NCBI RefSeq assembly: GCF_025698545.1 | Contig: NC_068569.1 | Coordinates: 16,864,001 to 16,928,000 of the forward strand | Direction: 5' to 3' | Length of the DNA: 64,000 nt | Source of the DNA: Gossypium raimondii | Taxonomy: Eukaryota; Streptophyta; Magnoliopsida; Malvales; Malvaceae | Shown here: positions 1 through 11,762 of the stretch, piece after piece | Layout: each line of letters opens with the position of its first letter | Numbering within the stretch: position 1 is the first letter of the stretch | Translations under genes and position numbers: made by a program | Notes under the pieces: model-generated | Told to the model about the DNA's origin: nothing | The model's input: only the letters and a program-made list of their open reading frames with translations | The model's database searches: none

Positions 1-285
1 TAAGACATCAGCGTGTCACACGGCCGGTCACACGGGCGTGTGTCCCTTGCTTCTAAGAAAATTTTTGAGATTTTGGGAAAAATTTCCTGAGTACCTGGTT
101 TAGTCCGATTTACTTCTAAGGTGAATATTGGGTCTCGAGGGTCTATTTAAAGGACAATATGAGTGTTATATGATTGATTCTTAATACGTGTAACAAAGGT
201 TGTGAAACAAGCGTATTTAATTCATAAAGTTTGGTAATGCTCTATAACCCTGTTCCCGTGACGGATAAGGGTTTGGGGTGTTACA
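1..285. mobile_element. Terminal part of a TG..CA LTR-like repeat, cut by the window start
   Basis: The segment ends in GTTACA at 285. Read on the minus strand it starts TGTAACACCCC, followed by accc-tatccgtc and a cagggttat-gagcattacc stretch. This matches, in reverse complement, the start of the repeat at 24908 through to its cacacggcc/gggcgtgtgt block (here about 15-45). No coding sequence is present. It is one end of the same LTR-like family as the nested block at 24.9-43 kb; the other end lies outside the window. Confidence 0.75.
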
Positions 286-2700
286 TTCAGTCTATTTGTA
301 TGTTGTAATAACTTAATTCTGATTATAATTATTTAAATATGTATTATTTGTGATTATACTTTGCTTACTTTGAATTTTAGTGAATCTTTTAAGTTATTTT
401 GGATATCTTATCATTTTTATGAAAATTTCATGGTCAATTTATAGATTTTAAAATTTTTAATATAGTATTTGGTATTTGAGTTTGGGTTCAAGGTTCAATG
501 TTTAATTTGACACATATGCTCGATAAAAAATATTTATACTTAATTGAGACGAAAAAATAAATATAAAATTAAACATCGAAATAAAACTCAATTAGACTTC
601 ATGTACCAAATTAAATATTAAAGCTACATTAAAGTAGGTTAAGATCGACATAAAATTTATTGAATTTTAGTATTCTCATATAAAGGTGTAACTAAGTCTG
701 ATTAGTGAAGAAGCATAACATCGACTCACATATTTAAACAAATTAAACTGATAATCGCATTTAGTTATGAACATATATATTATTTTGATGTTAAATCATG
801 GCATTGCCTCTGTATGATGGTTTCAGCATTATAGGTAATATCAATTTATGCGGTGGAGACCAAAGACACCCACCACTGCTATCTACCATTTCCGTTCACA
901 TCCTCCATTGATTTTCGTAGAATGGTATAAGAATTTACCAAAAAATTACATATATAAAAGATAGACCAATTATCATAGCCTCTCCCTCTCTCTCTCTCTC
1001 TCCTGCTTGCACTAAACACACACCGATCTTTCTTTTTTGCTTGCTGTCCTCTCAATAGCTTCATTTATAGGGGATCGAGCCCGTAAAGAAGGAAAGTGAG
1101 GGTGTAGTAGGAGTAAAAGCGAAGCAAAGAAAGCAACGCATCAAGCCCCAACATCCTACACGCGTCCTCACCTATACCCCCACAGTGCGATACATTTTTT
1201 GCGATTAGCCATTTTCATTTCATTTACCGCACCTTCCATTTTGCATGGCTGAAAGGCAAGAAGTTTTTCTTTAAAAAAAGAATCTTGAAGTTGAAGACAA
1301 AAACAAAACGCAAGCAGGGTCTCTTCATTATTCTAGAATTAACCCACTGTTGGTACCCCCAAAACAAAAAACAAAAAAGGTAAAAAGGAATTGAGTTGTC
1401 GTGCTGGAGAGCAGTAAATTGCATGGGGAACTGTTCTGTGCTTTTAATTTCAAACTTTATTTTTTTTTGTGGATTTTCTCCAACCATGTATGTATGTATA
1501 TATATATACTCTGCATAGTAACTTTCACTTTACAATGGAGGCCGCATTAATCAGCCCAAAAGGAACACCCTACTTGGAGTTATATTAATTGGGTATAAAA
1601 CAGGGTACAAAATAAAAGCTCTTACACCCCTACCTAGAAAAACTTGTAGTAATGTGTAAAACAGCTAGAACCTACTTTAGAGTTTAGAGATACCCCAATT
1701 TATTTCAAGAATAAAACTGTGCTGTATGGTTAATGATAAGACAATGATTTATTTATATATTTATTTTCATGTTTGGAATTAGAAAACAACCCTTCATTCA
1801 ACCTTCAACTAGGGGACTTAATTTTTTATTCCTGAAGGAACTTTTAATCCTCCAATTGTTGATTTTTTAAAAAAATATTTTGTTCTACGGAACAAAACAG
1901 TATGACAGTGCAACCATAAATGATATTCCTCTATACATCTTTCCCAGAACCAGAGAAGTAAAGGAAGAAGATTAAGTAGTAAAAGATTGTTTAATTAATA
2001 TTGATGTTCTAAAGTTGTATCTTGTATCCAGGTCCAACCACTGAGAGTTCCAAAACACATCCAGCTCATCATCGTGCATGCATCAAGATTTTACTTGCAG
2101 TATTTTTTATGAATCGGTGGAGATTTTTAATTTTCCCAAATCATGTTATGAATACATTGACAGGCTTGCGGGTTCAAAATATATCCGGTGCTATTATTAT
2201 AGATATTAGATATTAGAGTTGCCCAGCCCCGAACCTCTCACCAGTTGTTTTGCTTTGTCTTTGGGTTTGGGGCACTGCAATCACAGGTTACTTTCATGTA
2301 TTGGGTTTTGTGTACAAAATGCCAATTCCATCCTTCACCCTTTTTTCTTTCTCCCCAAATATAAATGCCAAAAAGGCAAATTTCAAATATAAATCCCTTG
2401 GTAATGAAAAAAGAAAAATTGTAAAGTCCAAATTGGCATCGGAAGGAGAAGGGATCGGTTGGACGGGGGTCCAGAGATACAAGTTACGGAATGTCACGTG
2501 TCGAGTAAATGTAATGCATGGCCCATGCCATGATTCAGGTCTGGATCCGATAGGCTTGCAATAATTAAATAAACAAAAACAAATCCATAAAAGAAAATTT
2601 CAACTACTTCCTGCTTTCTAAGTACTAACCCTTTGTTTGCTGCAGCTGGGCTGAGCAAACCCACAAAACACGTCCTTTTGCTTACACTGCTCACTTCCCT
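286..2700. other. AT-rich intergenic DNA upstream of the cyclin gene
   Basis: No convincing gene is visible. The open frames here are short, unrelated to any family I recognise, and lack promoter or splice context. A pyrimidine (CT)n run lies at about 981-1003 and a short TA run at about 1495-1508. The region from about 2250 is likely cyclin promoter; it has a CACGTG-like G-box core at about 2494 (gtcacgtgtc). Confidence 0.6.
981..1003 (+). repeat. (CT)n microsatellite
   Basis: An almost pure CT dinucleotide run with one extra C near its left end. Confidence 0.8.
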
Positions 2701-2738
2701 CCCAATCCTCTAGTGTTTCAGATAGAGATTAGAGAGAG

Positions 2739-2809
2739 ATGCCTCAAGCTCTGTCTTTTGGCCTCTCGTTCTTCGTCTTCTTATCTGTTCTATAATGAAC
2801 CCAACATAA
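2739..2809 (+). promoter_or_regulatory. Two short upstream ORFs in the presumed cyclin 5' leader
   Basis: An ATG at 2739 opens an 18-codon frame ending TAA at 2793-2795. A second ATG at 2795-2797, overlapping that stop, opens a four-codon frame ending TAA at 2807-2809. Both finish about 60-75 bases before the cyclin ATG at 2871. If transcription starts upstream of 2739 they would lie in the leader and could reduce translation of the main frame. The transcription start is not known, so the regulatory role is inference. Confidence 0.4.
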
Positions 2810-2870
2810 ACATTTTTAGAAAAGAAAGAAAAAAAAAGAGAGGAAAAAAGCTATTCTTTGGTGGTGAACA

Positions 2871-4324
2871 ATGGCTTTGAACTCTTCTTTTGTTTTTGAT
2901 GCACTTTATTGTTTAGAAGAGAATTGGGAGGAAGAACCCAGAGAAGGCTACTTTGTGGAAGTAGAAGAAGAAGGAAGTTGTTACAATCATGGGATTAATC
3001 AGTCGAACTCTTTTCCCACTTTGTTAGACCAAGACTTATCCTGGGAAGGCGATGAACTTTCCTCTTTACTTTCAAAAGAAGAACAGAATCTACTGTATGA
3101 TAGCCTTCAAAGCAATGGGAATCTAGCTGGGGCTCGCCGTGAAGCTGTGGAATGGATGTTAAAAGTCAATGCTCACTATTCCTTCTCTGCTCTCACTGCT
3201 GTTCTTGCCGTCAACTATCTTGATAGATTCTTGCTTACCTTTCCGTTCCAAAGTGAGAAGCCATGGATGTCTCAACTAGCTGCTATAGCTTGTCTTTCTC
3301 TCGCTGCCAAAGTGGAGGAAACCCAAGTGCCTCTCTTGCTGGACTTGCAAGTATTTATCCATGTTACTTTGTTAGCTGAGTTTTCTTTACTTTTTCTTAT
3401 TTATTGGTCATTTGATTCGGCCTATTAATCTTGTTTTGTTGTCGATCTGTTTAGGTTGAGGAGAGCAGGTATGTGTTTGAGCCCAAAACCATCCAAAGAA
3501 TGGAGATTTTGGTACTCTCCACCCTTCAATGGAAGATGAACCCTGTTACCCCACTTTCATTTCTTGATTACATTGCAAGGAGGCTTGGATTAAAGGACCA
3601 TCTCTGTTGGGAATTCCTTAGGAGATGTGACCGCACTTTAATCTCTGTCATTTCAGGTTAGCACCAAAACATGAACCATTCTCCTTTATCTATCAGATAC
3701 TATTGATAAGAATTGAATTGAATGCCTTTTGTGTAGAAGAATAAATAAGATGAATCCCATTGCTGTATATCTGTTTTCTGCAATTCTCATATTTCATTTA
3801 ATTCATCGGCAGACTCTAGGTTTATGTGCTACCTTCCTTCTGTAATGGCCACTGCTACAATGCTGCACGTTGTGGATTGCGTAGAACCTAATCTTAGAGT
3901 TGAATACGAAAACCAGCTATTAGGCATCCTGGGAATTGATAAGGTATTGTTTTATCTTCACTTATTCTCTTTCATCACTAATTCTAATTCTCTAGCTTTT
4001 GCCAAGTATTAGTCTTAAATCTCGATTCTTCCTTTGGAACAGGAGAAGGTAGATGAATGCTGTAAGCTGATAACAGATCTGGTAACAACAATAGTTCAAG
4101 GGAACCTATCAAAGAAACGTAGGTTTAGTAGCTCAATTCCACGCAGCCCGAATGGCGTAATGGATGTGTGGTTTAGTTCCGACAGCTCGAACGATTCGTG
4201 GGCGGTGGCATCATCCGTGTCCTCTTCACCCGAGCCTCAATCCAAGAAGAGCAGAACTCAACAACAACAGCTTCTGGAAAAGCTAAGCCATGGTCCTTTA
4301 GATTTTCTCAGCATTCCTCGCTAA
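2871..4324 (+). CDS. CYCD3: D-type cyclin, CYCD3 class (4 exons, 364 aa)
   Basis: Exons by GT..AG borders and frame: 2871-3350, 3455-3656, 3813-3943 and 4043-4324 (TAA), giving 364 residues, a normal CYCD3 length. The retinoblastoma-binding LxCxE motif is LYCLE at residues 12-16. The cyclin box N-terminal fold spans about residues 65-195, with REAVEWMLKV, NYLDRFL and SLAAKVEE blocks. It is followed by the C-terminal cyclin fold to about 310 and a serine-rich tail (about 315-350) typical of an unstable, phosphorylated region. The family binds CDKA, phosphorylates the Rb-related protein and drives G1/S entry in response to cytokinin and sugar, acting in the nucleus. The start is the first in-frame ATG and gives the expected N-terminus. 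The gene stands alone, with no close neighbour. Class assignment rests on motif recall; subtype (D3;1-3) is not resolved. Confidence 0.95.
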
Positions 4325-5700
4325 ATTTCCATCTTCAATTTCCTTAGACCATAAACAGTCTTTTGGAATAATAACATTCCTCTTCTTTTTGTATTACGAT
4401 GCAAGTTAAATTGCTTACCATCTCTGCATTTTCCTATACCAATTGAGCCTCATCTTCAGATTCTGATGCTTAAAACCATCTGCTTAGTCTGAATGGTTTT
4501 GAAATTTGCAAGCAGAGATGGTTTGCATTTTATCCGGAAGAAATTTCTTTTGTTTTTTCTTTTAAAAAAAAATATGAACACAGCAATGCAGAGTCCTTCG
4601 CATTAATGCTTTAGGCCTTTTTGTTGTTTTATCTTTTGTGAGGAATAATGTTGAAATTTTCTTCTAAAAGAAATGGGACATTTATAATATACTACGTCCA
4701 CATTGTCATGATTGAAATACATAGGGAATTGTGTATTTATATATCAGAATACATGCAGAATAATATACTTTTGTACGTATATATATTGAAATACAATAGC
4801 GAAATCAAATATGGGGTGGAGTTGGGGATCAAAAAACCAAAAGTGCGGGACGTTGAAAGTGTCCACATAACTTGAGTTTTTGTTTGCATGTGAAGGGAGG
4901 AACATGTTGTCGGCCACCCACAAATTTTGGGTTATATTTTTTGTGACCATAATTTTGGGGTTTGACCTCGTTGGAAGAGCTCATCTTCGTTTGAATTTTG
5001 CCCCCTGCTCTGCTGAGTGAGTGGTGTCCAACTGAGTGAGCCAACAGCGTTTTCGAACCATGATTTTTTAATTACTCTTCTTTGCTTGCCTTGATTTATC
5101 ATCTAAACCCTAAACCATCCCATTAAAAATGCTTCTCCTTGTTTACCATGAATCACAGTAGCGTTGTAGATAGAAACTGGTTGAAGTCATTGCAAAGACA
5201 ATGAGAGCTACCCTTTGACAAGGCAATGCGTATATATATGATATAGTCCCTTAAAGTTAAGTTGGTCTCGAATTTGAGTGCTATAAAGGAAGGAAAAACA
5301 GTAGAAGAGCTTTAATTCGTTTACAGATTCGACTTCAAATAAGAATTTGATGTTGGAAAACTTTGAAAAAGAAATGAGTAAAGAAGCAGGGCATTTGATT
5401 AGAAAATACAATATAATTTAAGAAATTTCCCTCACTACCTGTCCAAGTTAAAATCCCATAGGGCTAAATGGATCATAATACAAAGTTGTTGACGATTTCA
5501 GAAAAAAAGACAGTGCAAGAAGGTTGGCATGTGCTTTCCTTCCCACCACCTTTTTTTTTTTTACTAAAGGGGGAATCATGACTCATGGCTTGGCTTTATT
5601 CACAACTTATTATATTACAATATTTACTTGTCTCTAGAATTATTTATTTTACTAAATTGCTTCATCTGGTAATTATATGTACTCTTTTTGATATAATATA
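4325..5700. other. 3' flank of the cyclin gene and gene-free DNA
   Basis: Includes the likely cyclin 3' UTR (to about 4620, with T-rich stretches), then AT-rich sequence. Short frames at 4648-5044 and 5208-5411 have no recognisable features and overlap on opposite strands. Confidence 0.5.
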
Positions 5701-5710
5701 TAGAATTACT

Positions 5711-5824
5711 CATAGTCTCTTTCTAACTCTTATATAAGAGGATAATGCGTTTCAACGCACTCAAACTCATATCTCCATTCACTGACAATAATCCGAATAC
5801 TAATCGAGTTAAAACTCAACCGGT
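5711..5824 (-). mobile_element. SINE-like repeat, copy 1
   Basis: On the minus strand the copy has a tRNA A-box-like TTAACTCGATTAG stretch, then a B-box-like GAGTTTGAGTGCG, then GAAACGCATTATCCTCTTAT and AGAGACTATG. The copies at 7582, 10807 and 11641 carry the same order of blocks. The A-box plus B-box spacing is what is known for tRNA-derived SINEs transcribed by RNA polymerase III. The copy is diverged and has no clear A-tail. Confidence 0.6.
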
Positions 5825-7581
5825 AACTCTAATAATTGTTTTATAACCTGTTAAGGGCTTAATATATAATATAAAGTTGCTTCATTTCCGCCCATATTGA
5901 CCGTATCATTAATTCTTACTCTTGTCTACTTGTGGTCCTAATAATAACGACGTGTATTAATCTAAAATAAATCAGACTTATGGATCCCTTTTCTTTTATT
6001 AAAAGAATTATAACAAAATGATGAAAACTAAACTAATTGAAATGAAGATTTTGAGAATCTGCACATTTATGGATTATCAGTAAGTGTCTAGTTATGAAAT
6101 AATTTACTTAATGAAATTTGGATGGTCTAATCATTTTAGGTGTATTAATATCGACCCAAAAAAGAAAAACAAGGGGTTAAAGGCAAAAAAGAAGAAGAAA
6201 TAAATCAAAAGATATTGTTTGGTTGTCATGAAAAAGAGGGAGAAAATTGGTGGTGCCATCTTCTCTTCTTTTATGGACATTGTGATTTGCTGTTATCATT
6301 TTAAACTCCCCAAAGTTCAATCTCATCCTTTTGACCCATTGAGCATGAATGAGTTAAATTTTTTTTAAAACCTTATAACAGGGGAAGCAGCTTCATTTCC
6401 ATGGTTATGTAAACTGATCATCTCCTTTCTTCGAAGCCATTGACATTGACTCATCACACATACCCCCTGCCATTTGCCTGCCTAAAAGATTATGTTTCAT
6501 TTCCAGGCCATTGCATATTTGTGATAGTGGGGCTAACTCTGCACACCACAGGCATTCATTTATTCTACTTTCCCTTGCCAATAAATAAATGAAGATCAAA
6601 GTCTGGAAATTTAATAGGAAAATGGAACTGTGCTAAAGGAAGAGTCTAAAAAGTATTAGTGAGCAAAGCAGTGGAGAATCAAGATTGACAAAGTAATTTT
6701 TTCAAGTCTGGCAACTTCAAAAAAAAGAAAAAAAGAAAGGAGCAAATTGTGGTTAGACATTGTTAATTCCGATAATATTTATTGGCCCTGTGATTTGGTT
6801 CTGAGAAAAACAGAGGCATCCACCCCTTCTAATAATAAAACAAAAGGACTTTCTCCATAAGGCTTAGAAAAATTGGATTCTGACATGGACGGCCTTTAGA
6901 ACACTGGAGGAAACTGCAAATCTGCAAGCACATGCAAGCAACATCTACTGCTGTTATCAGTCCAGTAAAAGGGCCTTTGTCAATTGTAGGTCTGGCCCTC
7001 TGTTTGTTGCAATTAATATTTGCCACTGTTTCATTGTTAAGTCAATAATTGACTATGTAGGTCGATTATATTATAGAACAGAACACACTGTTAAAGTGAA
7101 CGGCTCATTCATTATTTCGTTATTTTGCATAAATTATTGTAAAACAAAGGTGATTCAAACCAGCTAGCATTAGTGTGTCGACACAGATACGGTTGAAATT
7201 GGGAGACCTCGAAACTTTAGCCAAAAAAATTATACAATGAAGTAAGGTGGCAAAAATGACTGATATAACACCCATTAAGCCTCACCATATAGACAGAGAG
7301 GGACCCTTAATATCGATGGAGGAGGCCCACACTGGGGATATAAGATTGTACATTAATTTCAGCTTGATTGGGAAGAGGGTTGGGGGAATGGAACCCTCTC
7401 GGCCTCAGGGGATACACATTCCATGCGTGACTCGTATTATAATTTTGATTCTGTCGGCCGAAAATGGTGAAATAAAGTTGGTAAATAGCGTGGTATATTA
7501 AAAATTAACTTGATCTTTTGTATCATATTTTTTTCTATTCACATCCCCTTAATATAAAAAAATATTTAAAATTTTTTTATT
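5825..7581. other. Gene-free AT-rich DNA
   Basis: No gene supported. The small frames at 6405-6599, 6829-7026 and 7247-7501 have no family resemblance, no promoter and no splice context. Confidence 0.5.
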
Positions 7582-7716
7582 GAGTTTTAGTTTAATTGAT
7601 ATTGGTATTGTTGTCAATATAAGAGTACATGGATTCGAGTGCATTAAAGCGTGTTATTCTCTTGCTTAAGAATTGGGGAGGGACAATGGATAGTTCTAAG
7701 CATTGTATCAGAAAAC
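7582..7716 (+). mobile_element. SINE-like repeat, copy 2
   Basis: Starts tgagttttagtttaattgat (A-box region), has ggattcgagtgc (B-box region) at 7630-7641, then aaagcgtgttattctcttgc, ggggagggac and agttctaagcattgtatcag, ending in an A-rich tail. It shares block order with the other three copies and has the fullest 3' half. Confidence 0.65.
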
Positions 7717-10700
7717 AAAGATTAAAAATCGTGATGCTACGACAGAAAGTATGTTAAAAAATATATTTTAAAAAATTAAATCATGCATGTTGATAATTGG
7801 GCCCGGCCGAACCCTTTGTAGTTGATGTAAAGTTTTTTATAGATGTTCTCCTCAGCCAAGCCCAAACCTTGAAAGGGTGGGGGTGTATCTTCTCCATTGA
7901 TAAAAGAGGGTATGTTCACTGCATGTATTATTAAATTAAGTTTTTATATACATGAATCGGTTTTTGTTAACGCAATTTCCAATATTGGAGGTCTGATTTC
8001 TTTAATAAACAATGAACCCTTTTTATTTAAATTCTGAATTTCCCTTCTGCAGATCTTGAATAATTTAAAACTAGTTTATTGATGTTAAGGAAAAAAGACA
8101 ACGTATCAAACACTTAGGCTAAAAGAACCCAAGAAGAAGTATTGTTATATAAGATGTGAAGAAGGCTAAAAAAACATTTTAGAAAAAGAATAAATCCTAT
8201 TTCTACCATATTCCTCGATAAACGTAAAATGGTTTTAATGACATGTGAAAAATAGAATAAAATTAAAGTTTTACAGGTATAGATGAAAATCTTCCTATCA
8301 CAAGTAATGGTGAGATCAATAAGCAGATGTAGCACAAATGTTAGCTCCCTTTTGTTGGGATGATTCCATGCAAACCAATCCTCATCATCAAATGCCAACC
8401 GGAGGAGCTCTCTTCACAATCATTCCCAAACAACACTTCCACTCACCAACTTTCCTCCATATGAAATTAAAAGAAAAAATAATTTCGGAACCAATTTCCT
8501 CTTTTAAGATGCTATACTGCTTAAAATTTTAGCCAAAACCATTTTGATCCACCAATTTAACATCCACATGGGGTCGTCTGCAGAATACACAGCAAACCCT
8601 ACCATTTGTTACAGCCAGCTCAGCCAAGAGATGGGACATGTTTACATTTGATTGCCAGTTGGCCATAAGATAACTGATTAGTATAATTGTTAAGAAGGGT
8701 TGATATCAGTTGTCTAAGACTTGGTTTTGGTCTTCAAATTTTGGTGATTGTGTGGCAGCTTGTTAAAGGTTGGAAGACCACATCATGCAATGTGACTAAT
8801 GAAATGATTAGTACAAAGGGGAAGAAAGTAGAGCTTGCTATTGACTGGAGTGTGAAAGTCGAGAGAAGTGTTGAAACGAAATTAGTAGGAAGAGAAGAGT
8901 AATGGCAGATGGGATGGAGCCATCCCAAAGTTTAAATGTACACAAGCGAGAGATGTGGAGATCCCGAGTGAAAAGCCACCCGTGACGCGAATCTATTGGA
9001 GCGCACAACCCTCTGTCCTTTCTTACTTTCTATTGTGGGCTATGTATTATGAGGTGAAAAAAGCAGCCACAGAAACAAAGTATCTTCAAGATTCCGTGAA
9101 TTGTGGTGAAGTGTTGGATACCCGTCAAATTCTCAAAATTCATCTTTTTGACCGCTTTACTCTCCTTGTCTGCGAGTCGTTTAATCAGTCCTTACGATTA
9201 ATGATTGAATACAATTTTTATTAATTGAAGTTTTAAAATTATTAATTGCTAACTAAATTGTATTTCGTTAGGGCAGTTTGAAAGGTCTCATTTGCGAGTA
9301 AATTTTCACATGAAAATATTTTAAGGATGTCACTTATTCATTGCCACGCTACACCACACCATATCATTCTATAGTGTCACCCTATCTAAAATCTTTAACA
9401 TCAAACCACTTGATCACTTATTATTGGTTCACTAATAGTGACCTCACACGTGACACCTCGGCAAAGAGATGGCATATAAATAAGGATCAAGGCCTAAGGT
9501 CGAAGACAAGCAACTTACATCTCCTCTTCTACTATCTCACTCCTAGCTCCACCTTCTCCTTCTTACTCTGTGACTATCTTATTAGATTGCTCTACGTCTT
9601 AATCTAAAGGAGGTGAACCATCCATCTCCATTACCTATCATTCTTTATATCAAAATATCAAGATAATTTCAATAACCAAAATAGCAATCAAATATTAAAT
9701 TTCAATTAACCCAACGAAATAAATTAATGAGTAATATTTAAAAAAAATTGTTTTCATTAATTAAACTAATTTTTTTACGATTAACCAATTAATCAAACTT
9801 ATCAGCTAATTCAATTAAAACCAAATCCCATCACATTGGAGGTTTTGTGGAACGAATATGGCAACCCTATCTTTCTGAAATTTATGAACATCTCTTTGAT
9901 AAGAGGAATTAGCTCCCGACAGAAAATGGAAAAAGAAAAATATAACGTATAAGATTAAGCCACCCGAATCTTATTTATGGTAGGGAAAATTGTGATTGAG
10001 TACGGAGAGGCAAATATTAGGAGTACATGAATTTTTTAAGTACAAATCACTATCAAACTTTAACACTTGTGTTGGCCAGCAGTCTACCACTACGTTTGTC
10101 TGTTACTTTTCCTTTTCCATTTGAATTCATTTAATTCGTTGAATAAGCATCTTGCTCCCCGCAATAGCCACGTTTGGTGCCTCTGCGTCGCCTCATCACG
10201 CGATAAAATGACCTTTTGCATTTACCCAAACACCATGTCTTTCACACAGGGCCTGTTACAGTTAGAAAAGCAATTTAATTTAGGAATGTCTTTAATTGAT
10301 GATCAAAGCTTGTTTACAAAATTTATCAATTGGATTATAGGTAAATTAGTATCAATTTTAGGTTTAATCTTTGTACAATCTTTACCTATTCTCTTTATTA
10401 AAAGAAGAAGAAGAATGGTTTAAAATTTAGACAATTACATAAATATATTTATAAAACACAATTATATTGTTGACCCTTGATGAAGTTAAAATTTTACATA
10501 TGGGATTAGGGCATTCTCATGTCATTGTCCTATACTAATATATATGTATATATACATGACAATTATATTGTTGAACCTTGATGAAGTTAATATATATATA
10601 TAATAAAAGCAATACGAGGTTAGAGATGTAAAATTATTTAAGCTAAAAGTAACCTTTTAAATAATTCATTTATCATCATGTGTGTAGCTGAATGTGCTTA

Positions 10701-10806
10701 ATTGTATATATTTTGGAGGGAGAGGGACCTACTCTACAAGATTCAGAATTGAAAGGATAAAAGGAACAACTGAATGGAGACAATTAAGAATGCTATTATT
10801 GGCCGA
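7717..10806. other. Gene-free DNA with possible LTR or promoter remnant
   Basis: No gene supported. At about 9471-9480 a TATA-like catataaataagg is followed by a pyrimidine-rich leader-like stretch (to about 9600) resembling the promoter half of an old LTR; ends were not found. The frames at 8114-8398, 8955-9224, 9341-9607 and 10067-10423 lack recognisable domains. Confidence 0.4.
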
Positions 10807-10933
10807 TAGAGTTTTAGTTCGGTTGGTATGTGTATTAGAGGATGTGAGTTCGAGTCCGTTGAAACGTGTTATCTTTCTATTTACGAATTAGGGAGGGGCT
10901 ATAGATAATTTTAGCTATTGTGCCGAAAAAATT
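10807..10933 (+). mobile_element. SINE-like repeat, copy 3
   Basis: Contains ttttagttcggttggtatg (A-box-like), gtgagttcgagtccg (a near-consensus B box) at about 10844-10858, gaaacgtgttatctttctat, ggaggggctata and ctattgtgccgaaaaaa. It has the best internal pol III-type B box of the four copies. It is not a functional tRNA: I see no acceptor stem pairing. Confidence 0.65.
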
Positions 10934-11640
10934 AGATATGACCAGAATCTATAATAAAATTTACCAACAAATGGAATTTTATTGATCTAACAACAATTTC
11001 TCTATAAAAACAACTTTTGTTTTCAAAAGCTTTACCAACAAATGGAATTTTAAATATTAATAGATTTATAAAGTTTAGAAAAAGCTAGAAGTTACTGACA
11101 ATCTCTATCAATTATTTTTCAAATGATAATTAAATAGTCTATTTATCTAATTTAATAAATAAAAATGTGGTGATGGTGATTTTATAGTTTCAAAAATAAA
11201 ATACAGACTATCATCTAACACAATCCATATTGAGAGTCCATGGGCATTGCCATAATGACACCTGCCCAGAGAGGGAATGGGGATTTGATGAACTGGATAA
11301 TGGGTTTTGATTATGCAATCAGGTCTCTATTTGAATCATTTAGCATGTTCAATTAGGTCCATAGCTTTAATTAATTAATTAAATTTTTTTACTAAATTTA
11401 GACCAAAATAAGTTATATTTGCTCATAATAATAAAATATTATGTTTGAATAAAATTTATTAATTATTTATAATGTTAATCATTTAAACAAGATTTATTAA
11501 TTTAATAATTTAAAACTATATTTACAAATTTAAAAGATAATAACTTGAATTTTTTTAATTAGAATTACATATTTATATATTAATGTTATATCATTAGAGG
11601 TTCTAATTGTATTGGTTCATTTTGACATAATGGTTAAAAC
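10934..11640. other. Gene-free AT-rich DNA
   Basis: Nothing recognisable beyond low-complexity AT stretches and a short repeated phrase (accaacaaatggaattt) at about 10970 and 11035. Confidence 0.5.
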
Positions 11641-11762
11641 TATCCATAGTCTCTCTTCAACCTATAAATAGGAGGATAATGCGTTTCAGCGCACTCAAAC
11701 CCATATCCTCCTTCATTAATAGTAATACGCATGCCAATTGAGTTAATACTCAATCGGCTTAT
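11641..11762 (-). mobile_element. SINE-like repeat, copy 4
   Basis: On the minus strand: GTATTAACTCAATTGGCATG (A-box-like), ATGGGTTTGAGTGCGC (B-box-like), GAAACGCATTATCCTCCTAT, then AGAGAGACTATGGATA. It is closest to copy 1, and like copy 1 lacks the 3' tail blocks seen in copies 2 and 3. Confidence 0.65.

Noticed and set aside
2250-2564. 104-codon plus-strand frame upstream of the cyclin
   Set aside because: No family resemblance, no conserved motif, overlaps frames on the other strand, and lies in the likely promoter.
10807-10880. tRNA-like internal boxes (ggttggtatg, gttcgagtcc)
   Set aside because: No acceptor stem, anticodon arm or normal length; three relatives with the same flanks show it is a SINE-like repeat.
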